Origin: Vicinamibacterales bacterium
Lineage (GTDB): Bacteria; Acidobacteriota; Vicinamibacteria; Vicinamibacterales; UBA2999
NCBI GenBank assembly: GCA_041394705.1
Contig: JAWKHS010000014.1
Span: forward strand, 105,830-169,829
Reading direction: 5' to 3'
DNA length: 64,000 bases
Shown: in pieces, positions 56,072 through 63,806 of the stretch
Numbering within the stretch: position 1 is the stretch's first letter
How the letters are laid out: each line of letters begins with the position of its first letter
The notes under the pieces: model-generated
The model's database searches: none
What the model was told of the DNA's origin: nothing
The model's input: only the letters and a program-made list of their open reading frames with translations
Translations under genes and position numbers: made by a program

Positions 56072-57026
56072 TCCCGCCGGCCCTTCGGCCGCGGCGTTCG
56101 ACGACTTCGCCCTCGCCTGCCGCCGCATGGTGGACGAGGCACTCGCGCGCTGGCTTCCGCGCGCGCCGCGCTGCCCCGAGGTCGTCGCGGACGCCATGCG
56201 CTACAGCGTGACCGCGGGCGGGAAGCGCCTGCGCCCGATCCTCGTGCTGGCCGCGGCCGACGCCGTCGCCGGCCGCCGCGGCCTCGACGTGACGACCGCG
56301 CGCGCGGTGGCCCTGCCCGCCGCGTGCGCGCTGGAGCTGATCCACACGTATTCCCTGGTCCACGACGACCTGCCCGCGATGGACGACGACGCCCTGAGGC
56401 GTGGGCGCCCGACCCTGCACACGGTCGTCGGCGAGGGACAGGCGATCCTGGCCGGCGACGGCCTGCAGGCCGAGGCGTTCTCCCTGCTCGCGCGCGAGCC
56501 CGTCACCGCGGACCCCGATCTCGTCCTGCGCAAGCTGCGCGTCATCGACCTGGTGGCGCGCGCGGCGGGACCGGAGGGCATGGTGGGTGGCCAGGCCATC
56601 GACCTCCAGGCCGCGGGCAAGGGCCCGGGCGAGACGCGGGTGCTCGACGGTCCGGCGCTGACCGACATGCACGCGCGCAAGACGGGCGCCCTCATACGTG
56701 CCGCGACGGGGGCCGGTGCGGTGATGGCTGGCGCCGACGAGGCCACCCTCGGCAGCCTCGACCGCTGGGCGGCCGAGGTCGGGCTGGCGTTCCAGATCGT
56801 GGACGACGTGCTCGACGTCGAGGGCGAGTCGGGCGCCCTCGGCAAGACGGCCGGCAAGGACGCGGCCGACGGCAAACCGACGTTTCCGGCCCTCTTCGGC
56901 CTGGCCGCGTCGAAACGCCTCGCCGCCGAGGCCACGGCACGCGCCGAACGCGCGCTCACCGAGGCCGGGTTCGCCGGCTCGCACCTCGACGCCATCGCGC
57001 GCTGGATCCTCCAGCGGACGTCGTGA
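56058..57026 (+). CDS. ispA: Farnesyl/geranyl diphosphate synthase
   Basis: The 322-aa trans-prenyltransferase has the first Asp-rich motif DDLPAMDDD, the second DDVLDVEG, and GGKRLRPIL, GDGLQAEAF and GGQAIDL. It condenses IPP with allylic diphosphates, providing precursors for undecaprenyl phosphate and quinones. It overlaps xseB. In many bacteria dxs follows ispA; here the next gene is tlyA after 22 nt and dxs is missing. Confidence 0.95.
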   Translation: MTTTSPAGPSAAAFDDFALACRRMVDEALARWLPRAPRCPEVVADAMRYSVTAGGKRLRPILVLAAADAVAGRRGLDVTTARAVALPAACALELIHTYSLVHDDLPAMDDDALRRGRPTLHTVVGEGQAILAGDGLQAEAFSLLAREPVTADPDLVLRKLRVIDLVARAAGPEGMVGGQAIDLQAAGKGPGETRVLDGPALTDMHARKTGALIRAATGAGAVMAGADEATLGSLDRWAAEVGLAFQIVDDVLDVEGESGALGKTAGKDAADGKPTFPALFGLAASKRLAAEATARAERALTEAGFAGSHLDAIARWILQRTS

Positions 57027-57048
57027 TGGCCGGACGCGCCGTCCGCCG

Positions 57049-57810
57049 ATGAAGCTCAGGCTGGATCAGCTCCTCGTCCGGCGCGGACTGGTCGAGTCGC
57101 GCGAGCGCGCACAGGCGCTCATCATGGCGGGCCAGGTGGACCTCGACGGCCGGGCGGCGGCCAAGGCCGGCACGATGGTGTCCGAGCACGCCGACGTCAA
57201 GGTGATCGGGCCGGACCACCCCTGGGTGAGCCGGGGCGGCGTGAAGCTGGCCCACGCGCTCGACGCCTTCGGCCTCGATGTGACCGGCCGCGTCGGTCTC
57301 GACGTCGGCGCCTCCACCGGCGGCTTCACCGACGTGCTCCTCGCCCGCGGCGCGGCGCCCGTCTTCGCCGTGGATGTCGGCCATGGACAGCTGCACTGGC
57401 GGCTGCGCAACGATCCGCGCGTCACCGTGATCGAGGGCGTGAACGCCCGGCATCTCTCGCGCGATCACCTGCCGACCCTGCAGGACGGGGCGCGCATCGT
57501 GACCATCGACGTGTCGTTCATCTCGCTGGCCCTCATCCTGCCTCCACTTCTCGGGCTCGTCGCGACGGACGCCGATCTCGTGGCCCTCGTGAAGCCCCAG
57601 TTCGAGGCTGGCCGCCGGGACGCGCCACGCGGCGTGGTCCGCGATCCGGCCGTCCATGCCCGCGTGCTGGCCGAGATCACGGCGAAAGCGGCTGCGATAG
57701 GATGGTCGCGGCTTGCCGCCACCCCGTCGCCGATCGTCGGCGCGAAGGGCAACCGCGAGTTCCTGGTCCACTTCCGGCCGGCCGGCGGCCCGCTGAACGC
57801 GCCATGCTGA
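57049..57810 (+). CDS. tlyA: TlyA-family RNA methyltransferase (S4 domain)
   Basis: The 253-aa protein has an N-terminal S4 RNA-binding domain (MKLRLDQLLVRRGLVESRERAQALIMAGQV, as LRLDQLLVRRGL and ERAQALIMAGQV) and an FtsJ/RrmJ-like methyltransferase domain with LDVGASTGGFTDVLLARGA, VFAVDVGHGQL and VKPQFEAGR. Family members make 2'-O-methylcytidine in rRNA; some have been called haemolysins. It overlaps nadK by 7 nt. Confidence 0.95.
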   Translation: MKLRLDQLLVRRGLVESRERAQALIMAGQVDLDGRAAAKAGTMVSEHADVKVIGPDHPWVSRGGVKLAHALDAFGLDVTGRVGLDVGASTGGFTDVLLARGAAPVFAVDVGHGQLHWRLRNDPRVTVIEGVNARHLSRDHLPTLQDGARIVTIDVSFISLALILPPLLGLVATDADLVALVKPQFEAGRRDAPRGVVRDPAVHARVLAEITAKAAAIGWSRLAATPSPIVGAKGNREFLVHFRPAGGPLNAPC

Positions 57811-58673
57811 TCGGCATCGTCGCCAAGCCCGAACTGGACGGCGCCCGCGAGACGCTCGGGCGTCTGCGGACGTGGCTGGACGGCCGCGGCGTCGAATCAC
57901 AGTGGTCGCCGGAAGCGGCGGCGCTGCTCGCCGAGGCGCCGCGCGCGGTCGTCTCGCGCGATGACATGGCCGCCCACGCCGACCTGGTGGTGGTGCTGGG
58001 CGGCGACGGCACCCTGCTCGCCATGGCCGACCGGATCGCCCGCGGTCCGCGCGACGTGCCGATCCTGGGCGTGAACTTCGGCAGTCTCGGCTTCCTCACC
58101 GAGATCACCCGTCCCGAACTCTTCGACGCGCTCGGCGAGGTGCTGGACGGATCGGCCTCGCTCGACGAGCGCATGATGCTGACGGCCACGGTGCGCGGCC
58201 GGCACGAGTTCCACCGCGAGACGCCCGTGCTGAACGACGTGGTGTTCACGCGGACCGCGCTGTCGCGCATCATCGATCTGTCGGTGTGGGTCGGCGAACA
58301 GTTCGTCACGACCGTGCGCGCCGACGGCCTGATCGTGGCGAGCCCGACCGGATCGACCGCCTACAACCTGGCGGCGGGCGGCCCCATCGTGCATCCGGCC
58401 ATGGACGCCTTCATCCTGACGCCGATCGCTCCCCACACGCTCAGCAACCGTCCGATCGTGGTGCCGGCCGAGCGTGACGTGCGCGTGGCCGTGACGGCCG
58501 AGAACGGCGGCGCGGAAGTGTATGTCACCTTCGACGGGCAGACGGGCGGTCCGCTGCAGCCTGGCGACGACGTGGTCGTCCGCCGGGCCGAACGGTCGGT
58601 GAAACTCGTGCGCGCCAAGACGCGGACGTACTTCGAGGTCCTGCGGCAGAAACTGAAATGGGGCGAGCGCTAG
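57804..58673 (+). CDS. nadK: NAD kinase
   Basis: The 289-aa enzyme phosphorylates NAD to NADP. Signatures are VVVLGGDGTLLAMA, GVNFGSLGFLTEI, and the catalytic/ATP region ASPTGSTAYNLAAGGPIVHP, then IAPHTLSNRPIVVP. ATG 57804 gives the family N-terminus MLIGIVAKPE and overlaps the tlyA stop. Confidence 0.97.
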   Translation: MLIGIVAKPELDGARETLGRLRTWLDGRGVESQWSPEAAALLAEAPRAVVSRDDMAAHADLVVVLGGDGTLLAMADRIARGPRDVPILGVNFGSLGFLTEITRPELFDALGEVLDGSASLDERMMLTATVRGRHEFHRETPVLNDVVFTRTALSRIIDLSVWVGEQFVTTVRADGLIVASPTGSTAYNLAAGGPIVHPAMDAFILTPIAPHTLSNRPIVVPAERDVRVAVTAENGGAEVYVTFDGQTGGPLQPGDDVVVRRAERSVKLVRAKTRTYFEVLRQKLKWGER

Positions 58674-58703
58674 GCGCGCCCGAGATCGACGGGAGGACTT
58701 GGC

Positions 58704-59243
58704 ATGGCCGTCCGCGACGAGTTGCTCGAACTGGCCGCACACATGGAGTGGGCCGACGCCCTGGTGTGGAGCACCACGCTGCAATCCGGCCCGGCACGCG
58801 CCGACGAGCGCGTGAAGGGCTGGCTGCATCACATGCACACGGTGCAGCTCGCGTTCCCCGCGATCTGGCGCGGCGGACAGCCTCAGCTCGTGAGCGTGGC
58901 GAGCTTCACCGACATGCCGGCCCTGGGGGCCTGGGGCCGAGGGGCCCACGCGGGATTCCAGTCGTTCCTGGTCTCGGCCGACGACGCCGCGCTGGCCGCG
59001 ACCATCAAGCTGCCCTGGGCGGGGCGGGCCATCGAGCGGCCGGACGCCGTGGCGCATCCCACGCTGGCCGAGACGGCCCGCCAGGTGGCCATGCACACCA
59101 TGCACCACCGCGGCCAGGTGAACGCACGGCTTCGCGAGCTCGGCGCCGAGCCGCCCCTCGTGGACTACATCGCCTGGATCTGGCGCGGACGCCCCGCGCC
59201 GCCGTGGCCGCGCAACATCCCGGCGCCCACGCCCGCCGACTGA
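58704..59243 (+). CDS. DinB-family (YfiT/DinB-like) protein
   Basis: The 179-aa protein is a four-helix bundle of the DinB type with a His triad for a metal: an N-terminal LAAHMEWAD and LHHMHT region, and C-terminal HTMHHRGQVNARLRELG. GGGAGG precedes ATG 58704. Members are often putative metal-dependent thiol or glutathione-S-transfer enzymes; this one is unassigned. It converges on mltG. Confidence 0.9.
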   Translation: MAVRDELLELAAHMEWADALVWSTTLQSGPARADERVKGWLHHMHTVQLAFPAIWRGGQPQLVSVASFTDMPALGAWGRGAHAGFQSFLVSADDAALAATIKLPWAGRAIERPDAVAHPTLAETARQVAMHTMHHRGQVNARLRELGAEPPLVDYIAWIWRGRPAPPWPRNIPAPTPAD

Positions 59244-59255
59244 CGTGCCCGCCGC

Positions 59256-60338
59256 TCAGCGGCCCGACGGGTCCTGCGCGTCGAGCCTGGCGCGGGCACG
59301 CCGGTCGCGGAAGTACTTCACCTGCCACTCGTAGACGTTGCGGTTGTGCTCGGCGAGCGTGCGGGAGAACACATGAGTGCCGTCGTTCCGGCTGACGAAG
59401 TAGAGGTAGTCGACCGCCGCGGGCGAGACGACGGCCTCCAGCGCGCGCCTGCCCGGGGCCGCAATCGGTCCGGGCGGCAGCCCTCCATATCGGTAGGTGT
59501 TGTAGGGCGAGTCGAACTGCAGGTCGTCGCGTGACAGGTTGCCGTCCCACTTGCCGGCGCGCTGCAAGGCGTAGATCACGGTGGGATCGGCCTGCATGCC
59601 CATGCCGATCCGGAAGCGGTTGCGGTAGACGGCCGCCACGAGCGGACGCTCGGCGTCCCGGGCGGTCTCCTTCTCCACCAGGGCCGCCAGCGTCACGACC
59701 TGGCGCACGGTCAGGCCGTCTGCCGCGGCCCGGGCGATGAGGTCGGGCGTCAGAGCGGCGCGGAAGCCACGAACCATCTGCGCGACGAGGGTGCCCGCCG
59801 CGACGCGACGCGGCACGGGGTACGTGTCGGGGAAGAGATACCCCTCGAGGTCTTCGGCCTCGGGGTCGAGGTCCCGGATGAGCGACGCGTCCCCGGCCGC
59901 GGCGCGGAAGGCCCCGGTCGGCCCGAGGCCGCTCTGGGCAAAGACCTCGGCCATCTCCGCGATCGTCAGCCCCTCACGGAAGGTGATCGGCTGGGTGTAG
60001 ATCGCCCCACGCGCGAGGACCAGGGCGATGTCCACCGCGCTGTGGGCGCCCTCGAACCGGTACTCTCCGGCCTGCAGATCCCGGGCACGGCCCGTCAGCC
60101 AGAGCGCCACGCGGAACGTGCGTTCGTCGCGGACGACGCCCGCCGCCGCCAGCCGCGCGCCAATCGACCGCGGGCCGGTGCCGGACGGGATGTCCACGAA
60201 GACGTGGTCGCCGGAGAACCCGCGGTACGGGGACCGCGCCTGTTCGCGCAGCCACCACGCGCCGCCGGCGGCGGCGCCGAGTCCGACCACGGCCACGAGC
60301 GACAGCCGGAGGAGCCACTTAGCCACGGGGCCTCGCAT
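59256..60338 (-). CDS. mltG: Endolytic murein transglycosylase MltG
   Basis: The 360-aa protein has one N-terminal membrane anchor (residues ~7-30) and the YceG-like domain. Glu222 in ALVEKETARD is the catalytic acid, matching E. coli Glu218. FRIGMGMQADPTVIYAL, YNTYRYGGLPPGPIAAPG and YFVSRNDGTHVFSRTLAEHN are conserved. It cleaves glycan strands and helps set their length. ATG 60338 lies within the ruvX 3' end, a 20-nt overlap. Confidence 0.95.
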   Translation of the reverse strand: MRGPVAKWLLRLSLVAVVGLGAAAGGAWWLREQARSPYRGFSGDHVFVDIPSGTGPRSIGARLAAAGVVRDERTFRVALWLTGRARDLQAGEYRFEGAHSAVDIALVLARGAIYTQPITFREGLTIAEMAEVFAQSGLGPTGAFRAAAGDASLIRDLDPEAEDLEGYLFPDTYPVPRRVAAGTLVAQMVRGFRAALTPDLIARAAADGLTVRQVVTLAALVEKETARDAERPLVAAVYRNRFRIGMGMQADPTVIYALQRAGKWDGNLSRDDLQFDSPYNTYRYGGLPPGPIAAPGRRALEAVVSPAAVDYLYFVSRNDGTHVFSRTLAEHNRNVYEWQVKYFRDRRARARLDAQDPSGR

Positions 60339-60753
60339 CGAGGTAGTCCTGGAGGACGACGGCGGCGGCGGCCGCATCGAGCTTCCGTTTCCGCGCCCGC
60401 CAGTCCCGCTCGCGCACGGCCAGACGGGTCTCGGCTTCGTGCGAGGTCAGCCGCTCGTCCTGGAGCACGACGGGTACGGAGGTGACGGCGCCGAGCGCCC
60501 GGGCGAACGCCTCGACGATGGGCGTCTGGTCGTTGGGTGAGCCGTCCAGCCGCCGCGGCCAGCCGACCACCACGGCGGCCAGCCCGTCGTCCTCCGCGGA
60601 CAATCGGCCGATGGTCTCGCTGACGAGCCGCACGGTCTCGCGCTCGCTCCGCGGCCGTTCGAGCACGGTGAGCGGGCTCGCCAGCGTTCCGCTGGCGTCG
60701 CTCAGGGCGAGCCCGATCCGGCGAGCGCCGTAGTCGATGCCCAAGGCCCGCAC
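60319..60753 (-). CDS. ruvX: Holliday junction resolvase-like / pre-16S rRNA nuclease RuvX (YqgF)
   Basis: The 144-aa protein shows the RNase H-like fold motifs ALGIDYGARRIGLALSD, VVGWPRRLDGSP, LQDERLTSHEAE and KLDAAAAAVVLQDYLD. It is needed for 16S rRNA 5' end maturation and is also linked to recombination. The start is GTG 60753: TATACT lies exactly 6 nt upstream and no ATG fits the family N-terminus. Confidence 0.95.
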   Translation of the reverse strand: MRALGIDYGARRIGLALSDASGTLASPLTVLERPRSERETVRLVSETIGRLSAEDDGLAAVVVGWPRRLDGSPNDQTPIVEAFARALGAVTSVPVVLQDERLTSHEAETRLAVRERDWRARKRKLDAAAAAVVLQDYLDARPRG

Positions 60754-60759
60754 ACGAAA

Positions 60760-60765
60760 AGTATA
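60760..60765 (-). promoter_or_regulatory. -10 element of a probable leaderless ruvX promoter (GTG start)
   Basis: TATACT on the minus strand, then TTTCGT (6 nt) and GTG 60753. It lies in the 17-nt gap after the small membrane-protein gene and makes an upstream start impossible. Confidence 0.5.
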
Positions 60766-60770
60766 TGTGC

Positions 60771-61106
60771 TCAGCTGGCGCCGGTCCGCACGGCCGCCAG
60801 GAGCGCCTCGCGGATGTAGTACGCCAGCATGGCCGCCGACGCGACGAGCGCGAGCATCCGGATGAACGTCCGCGACGGGCCCACCGCGCGCTGGGTAATC
60901 CGCTGCAGCGGCTGCCACGCGACGAAGAACGTGACGTACGACACGGCCAGGCCCGCGGCCGGCCCCACGCGCGGCATGAGGACCACGGGCAGGAGCGCCA
61001 GCAGGCAGATCCCGGACACCCACAACCCCGCGGTGAGCCAGAAGAGCTCGACCGGCGTGACGACGACCGGGTGGGACGGTGCTGGGGATGGCGCCGGGTC
61101 GGACAT
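60771..61106 (-). CDS. Small membrane protein, unknown
   Basis: The 111-aa protein has a Pro/Ser-rich N-terminal tail (~18 residues) and three predicted helices (ELFWLTAGLWVSGICLLALL, AAGLAVSYVTFFVAW, FIRMLALVASAAMLAYYIREAL). I recognise no family. ATG 61106 is preceded by TACACT at 6 nt, so the message is probably leaderless. It diverges from envC. Confidence 0.62.
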   Translation of the reverse strand: MSDPAPSPAPSHPVVVTPVELFWLTAGLWVSGICLLALLPVVLMPRVGPAAGLAVSYVTFFVAWQPLQRITQRAVGPSRTFIRMLALVASAAMLAYYIREALLAAVRTGAS

Positions 61107-61112
61107 CGGCAG

Positions 61113-61118
61113 AGTGTA
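61113..61118 (-). promoter_or_regulatory. -10 element of a probable leaderless promoter, overlapping the envC -10
   Basis: TACACT on the minus strand, then 6 nt (CTGCCG) and ATG 61106. It shares two base pairs with the TATCCT hexamer for envC. Confidence 0.45.
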
Positions 61119-61122
61119 TCCT
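61117..61122 (+). promoter_or_regulatory. Candidate -10 element for envC
   Basis: TATCCT ends 11 nt before the ATG at 61134, predicting a leader of about 3-5 nt. No Shine-Dalgarno is seen. Confidence 0.4.
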
Positions 61123-61133
61123 TCGATCAGACC

Positions 61134-62363
61134 ATGTCGAAACGGCTGCCGCGCACCTGGCGTATGGTCATCCTCGCGGCCGCGTTCGGCCCCGGCGCCG
61201 TCGCCGCGTGGGCGCAGGGCACGCCCGGTCAGGTGCCGCCCGTCGATCCACTGCCGGTGCCGCCGGTGGCCGCCGCGCCGGCGGCGGGTGCGCTGTCGGC
61301 CGAGGACGCCGCGGCGCTCACGCAGCGCGCCACGGACCGCATCCGGGCGCTGCAGCGCGAATCCGACCAACTGGCCGCCCAGTCGAGGACGGTGCTCGGG
61401 CAGCTTCGCCAACTCGAGGTCACTCAGGCGCTCCGGACAGAGGAACTGGGCACCGTCACCGCCCGCCTGACCGCCGTGAACGAGAAAGTGGCCGCGTCGG
61501 AGGCCCGGGTCGCGGAACTGGAGCGGCAGCGCGTCTCGCGCACACCCGCGCTCGAAGCGCGGCTGGAGGCCCTCTACAAGCGGGGCGGCACCGACGGCTA
61601 CGTCCGGCTCCTGCTGCAGACGATGGAGGGCCGTGACCTGGCGCGGGCCTCCCGGGGCGTCGTGGCACTGGCCCGCGTCGAGGAGCTCCGTATCGCCGCG
61701 CACCGGAAGCTGCTGACCGAGGAACAGGCCGCCCGCGACCAGCTGGCCTCGGAGCAGCGGCAGGTCGCGCGTCTCCAGGCCGAAGCCGCGAACCTCGAGG
61801 CCGAGGCCCGGCGGGCGGTGTCGGCCCGGACGCGACTGCTCGACGACCTCGACAAGCGGCGGGAGCTCACGGCGCAGTACGTGGGCGAGCTCGATCAGGC
61901 CCGGCAGCGGCTGCAGTCCACGCTGGGGGGCCTCCCCGCGGGCGGCGCGGTGGACCTGCCCATCCGGCCCTTCCACGGCGACCTGCCCTGGCCCATCCGC
62001 GGGAACGTCCTGACCCGGTTCGGGCGGGCGCCGAGCAGCTTCGGCACCGCCATCCAGCGCAACGGCATCGAGATCGGGACGGCCATCGGCTCGCCGGTTC
62101 GCGCCGTCCACGGCGGCACGGTGGCCTACGCGGCGCCGTTCACGGGCTTCGGCCTCCTGGTCATCCTGGACCATGGCGACAACGCCTTCAGCGTGTATGG
62201 GCACCTCTCCAGCACGGCCTTGCAGCCGGGGGCGGTGGTGGCCCGGGACGAAGTCGTCGGCACCTCCGGCGCCACGCCCGATGGCCAGCCGGCGACCTAC
62301 TTCGAGCTGCGCATCGACGGGCGTCCGGTCAATCCCGTACAATGGCTGAAACCCGTGCCATGA
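61134..62363 (+). CDS. envC: EnvC-type murein hydrolase activator (M23 domain)
   Basis: The 409-aa exported protein has a signal peptide (ending AAWAQ), a long coiled coil (residues ~65-260, e.g. KVAASEARVAELERQR, EEQAARDQLASEQRQVARLQAEAANLEAEARR in heptads) and a C-terminal LytM/M23 domain. There, NGIEIGTAIGSPVRAVHGGTVAYA and GYFEL-like YFELRIDGRPVNPVQWL are present. The zinc-binding His near the first motif is replaced (NGIEIG instead of HxGxD), as in EnvC proteins that activate amidases without cleaving murein. The stop overlaps the S41-like gene. Confidence 0.93.
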   Translation: MSKRLPRTWRMVILAAAFGPGAVAAWAQGTPGQVPPVDPLPVPPVAAAPAAGALSAEDAAALTQRATDRIRALQRESDQLAAQSRTVLGQLRQLEVTQALRTEELGTVTARLTAVNEKVAASEARVAELERQRVSRTPALEARLEALYKRGGTDGYVRLLLQTMEGRDLARASRGVVALARVEELRIAAHRKLLTEEQAARDQLASEQRQVARLQAEAANLEAEARRAVSARTRLLDDLDKRRELTAQYVGELDQARQRLQSTLGGLPAGGAVDLPIRPFHGDLPWPIRGNVLTRFGRAPSSFGTAIQRNGIEIGTAIGSPVRAVHGGTVAYAAPFTGFGLLVILDHGDNAFSVYGHLSSTALQPGAVVARDEVVGTSGATPDGQPATYFELRIDGRPVNPVQWLKPVP

Positions 62364-63529
62364 CGTCCCGCCTCCGCGCCCTCATCCTAGCCGTCTCGCT
62401 TCCGGTGTTGGCCTTCGCCGTGGTCGGTGGGTTCCTGGGGCGCGACGCCGCGGCTCAGGGAGACAGCTACCGGCACCTGCGGATCTTCGAAGACGTCGTC
62501 ACCCTCATCCTGAACAACTACGTCGAGGAAGTGGACGTGGACAAGGTGATGCACGGCGCCATGCACGGACTGGCCGACGGCCTCGATCCCGACAGCGCCT
62601 ATCTCGACGCCGAGCAGATGAAGTTCGTGGCGGCCCCGGATTCCGGGCTGGCCGACCCCGGACTGCAACTGACGCGGCAGTACTACTTGCGAGTCATCGC
62701 GGCGCGCGACGGCTCGCCGGCCGCGCACGCCGGTCTGCGGCCTGGCGACTACATCCGGGCCATCGATGGACAGTCGACGCGCGACACGACGGTGTTCGAG
62801 GGCATGCGCCTGCTGCACGGCAAGGCCGGCACCAAGGTGACGTTGACCATCCTGCGGGGCAGCGCCGCCGAGCCGCACGAGGTCGAGCTCGTGCGCGAGG
62901 CGCCGCCGGCGCTTGGCGTCAAGGGCCGCATCCTGTCGGCGGGCGTCGGATACGTGCGGGTCGCGGAATTCACGAAGGCCACCGCCGGACAGCTGCGGTC
63001 CGAAACGACCGCGCTGACCAAGCAGGGCGCCACCCGCGTGGTGGTGGACGTGCGGGGCACCGCGACGGGCGATCTCGATCTCGGCTACGACGCGGCCCGG
63101 CTCTTCGTGCCGTCGGGGGTGCTCGGCTACTCGCAGGCGCGGGGCCACGACAAGGTGCCGGTGGCGGCCAAGGCCGGCGACGGCGCGCTCACGGTGCCGC
63201 TGGCCCTCGTCACCGATCTGGGGACATCGGGCGCCGCCGAGGTCTTCGCCGCGGCGCTGTCGGGCAACAAGCGCGCGACCCTCGTCGGCGAACGGACGCT
63301 CGGGCGGGCCGGTCGCCAGAAGGTCGTGAAGCTGCCCGATGGCTCGGGCCTGCTCCTGACCAACGTCCTGTACCTCGGGCCGAGCGGCACGTCGCTCCAC
63401 GAGCGCGGCGTCCCTCCGGACGTCGCCGTCGACGTGCCCACCGTGGACTTCGGCGTGGAGCCCACGCCCGGAGATCCGGCGCTCGACAAGGCCGTCGAGA
63501 CGCTCAAGGCCGAAAAGAAGGCCGCGTAG
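62360..63529 (+). CDS. S41 (CtpA)-like PDZ protein, probably catalytically inactive
   Basis: The 389-aa protein (ATG 62360, overlapping the envC stop as ATGA; ATG 62342 is an alternative) has a signal or anchor segment, a PDZ domain (RDGSPAAHAGLRPGDYIRAIDGQS) and an S41 domain. In active S41 proteases a Ser-Lys dyad lies 25 residues apart with a Gln four residues on. Here the Ser position is Gly291 (LGTSGAAEV), the Lys is Arg316 (TLGRAGRQ), and Gln320 is kept. It may act as a scaffold or peptide-binding pseudo-protease working with EnvC in cell division or envelope maintenance, which is an inference. Confidence 0.88.
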   Translation: MTSRLRALILAVSLPVLAFAVVGGFLGRDAAAQGDSYRHLRIFEDVVTLILNNYVEEVDVDKVMHGAMHGLADGLDPDSAYLDAEQMKFVAAPDSGLADPGLQLTRQYYLRVIAARDGSPAAHAGLRPGDYIRAIDGQSTRDTTVFEGMRLLHGKAGTKVTLTILRGSAAEPHEVELVREAPPALGVKGRILSAGVGYVRVAEFTKATAGQLRSETTALTKQGATRVVVDVRGTATGDLDLGYDAARLFVPSGVLGYSQARGHDKVPVAAKAGDGALTVPLALVTDLGTSGAAEVFAAALSGNKRATLVGERTLGRAGRQKVVKLPDGSGLLLTNVLYLGPSGTSLHERGVPPDVAVDVPTVDFGVEPTPGDPALDKAVETLKAEKKAA

Positions 63530-63557
63530 CCCGCCCGGAACACGGCCGAGGCGGTGC

Positions 63558-63563
63558 TATACT
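63558..63563 (+). promoter_or_regulatory. Candidate -10 of the tRNA-Val promoter
   Basis: TATACT, 33 nt before the mature 5' end of tRNA-Val at 63597. A -35 match at the expected place is poor. Confidence 0.4.
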
Positions 63564-63596
63564 GCTTGTTCCCGCAAGGCCGGGCGATCGCTCCAT

Positions 63597-63673
63597 AGGC
63601 GCGTAGCTCAGCTGGTTAGAGCGCCTGCTTGACACGCAGGAGGTCGGCAGTTCGAGTCTGCCCGTGCCTACCA
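63597..63673 (+). tRNA. tRNA-Val (anticodon GAC)
   Basis: The 77-nt gene folds fully: acceptor AGGCGCG/CGTGCCT with one G-U pair, D-arm GCTC/GAGC, anticodon stem CCTGC/GCAGG with loop TTGACAC, T-arm GGCAG/CTGCC with loop TTCGAGT, and encoded CCA at 63671-63673. Anticodon GAC at 63631-63633 reads GUC and GUU. Confidence 0.97.
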
Positions 63674-63806
63674 TTCGCACCGGCCGCGGGATGCGACGGT
63701 CGGTCCACGACGTCGCTCCCGGCTGGTCCGGCCCGCGGGCGGCATGGACGACCGAGGGCGGGCCCCCGCGGCCAACCGTCTCACCCGACGACACGAGTAG
63801 CCGATC

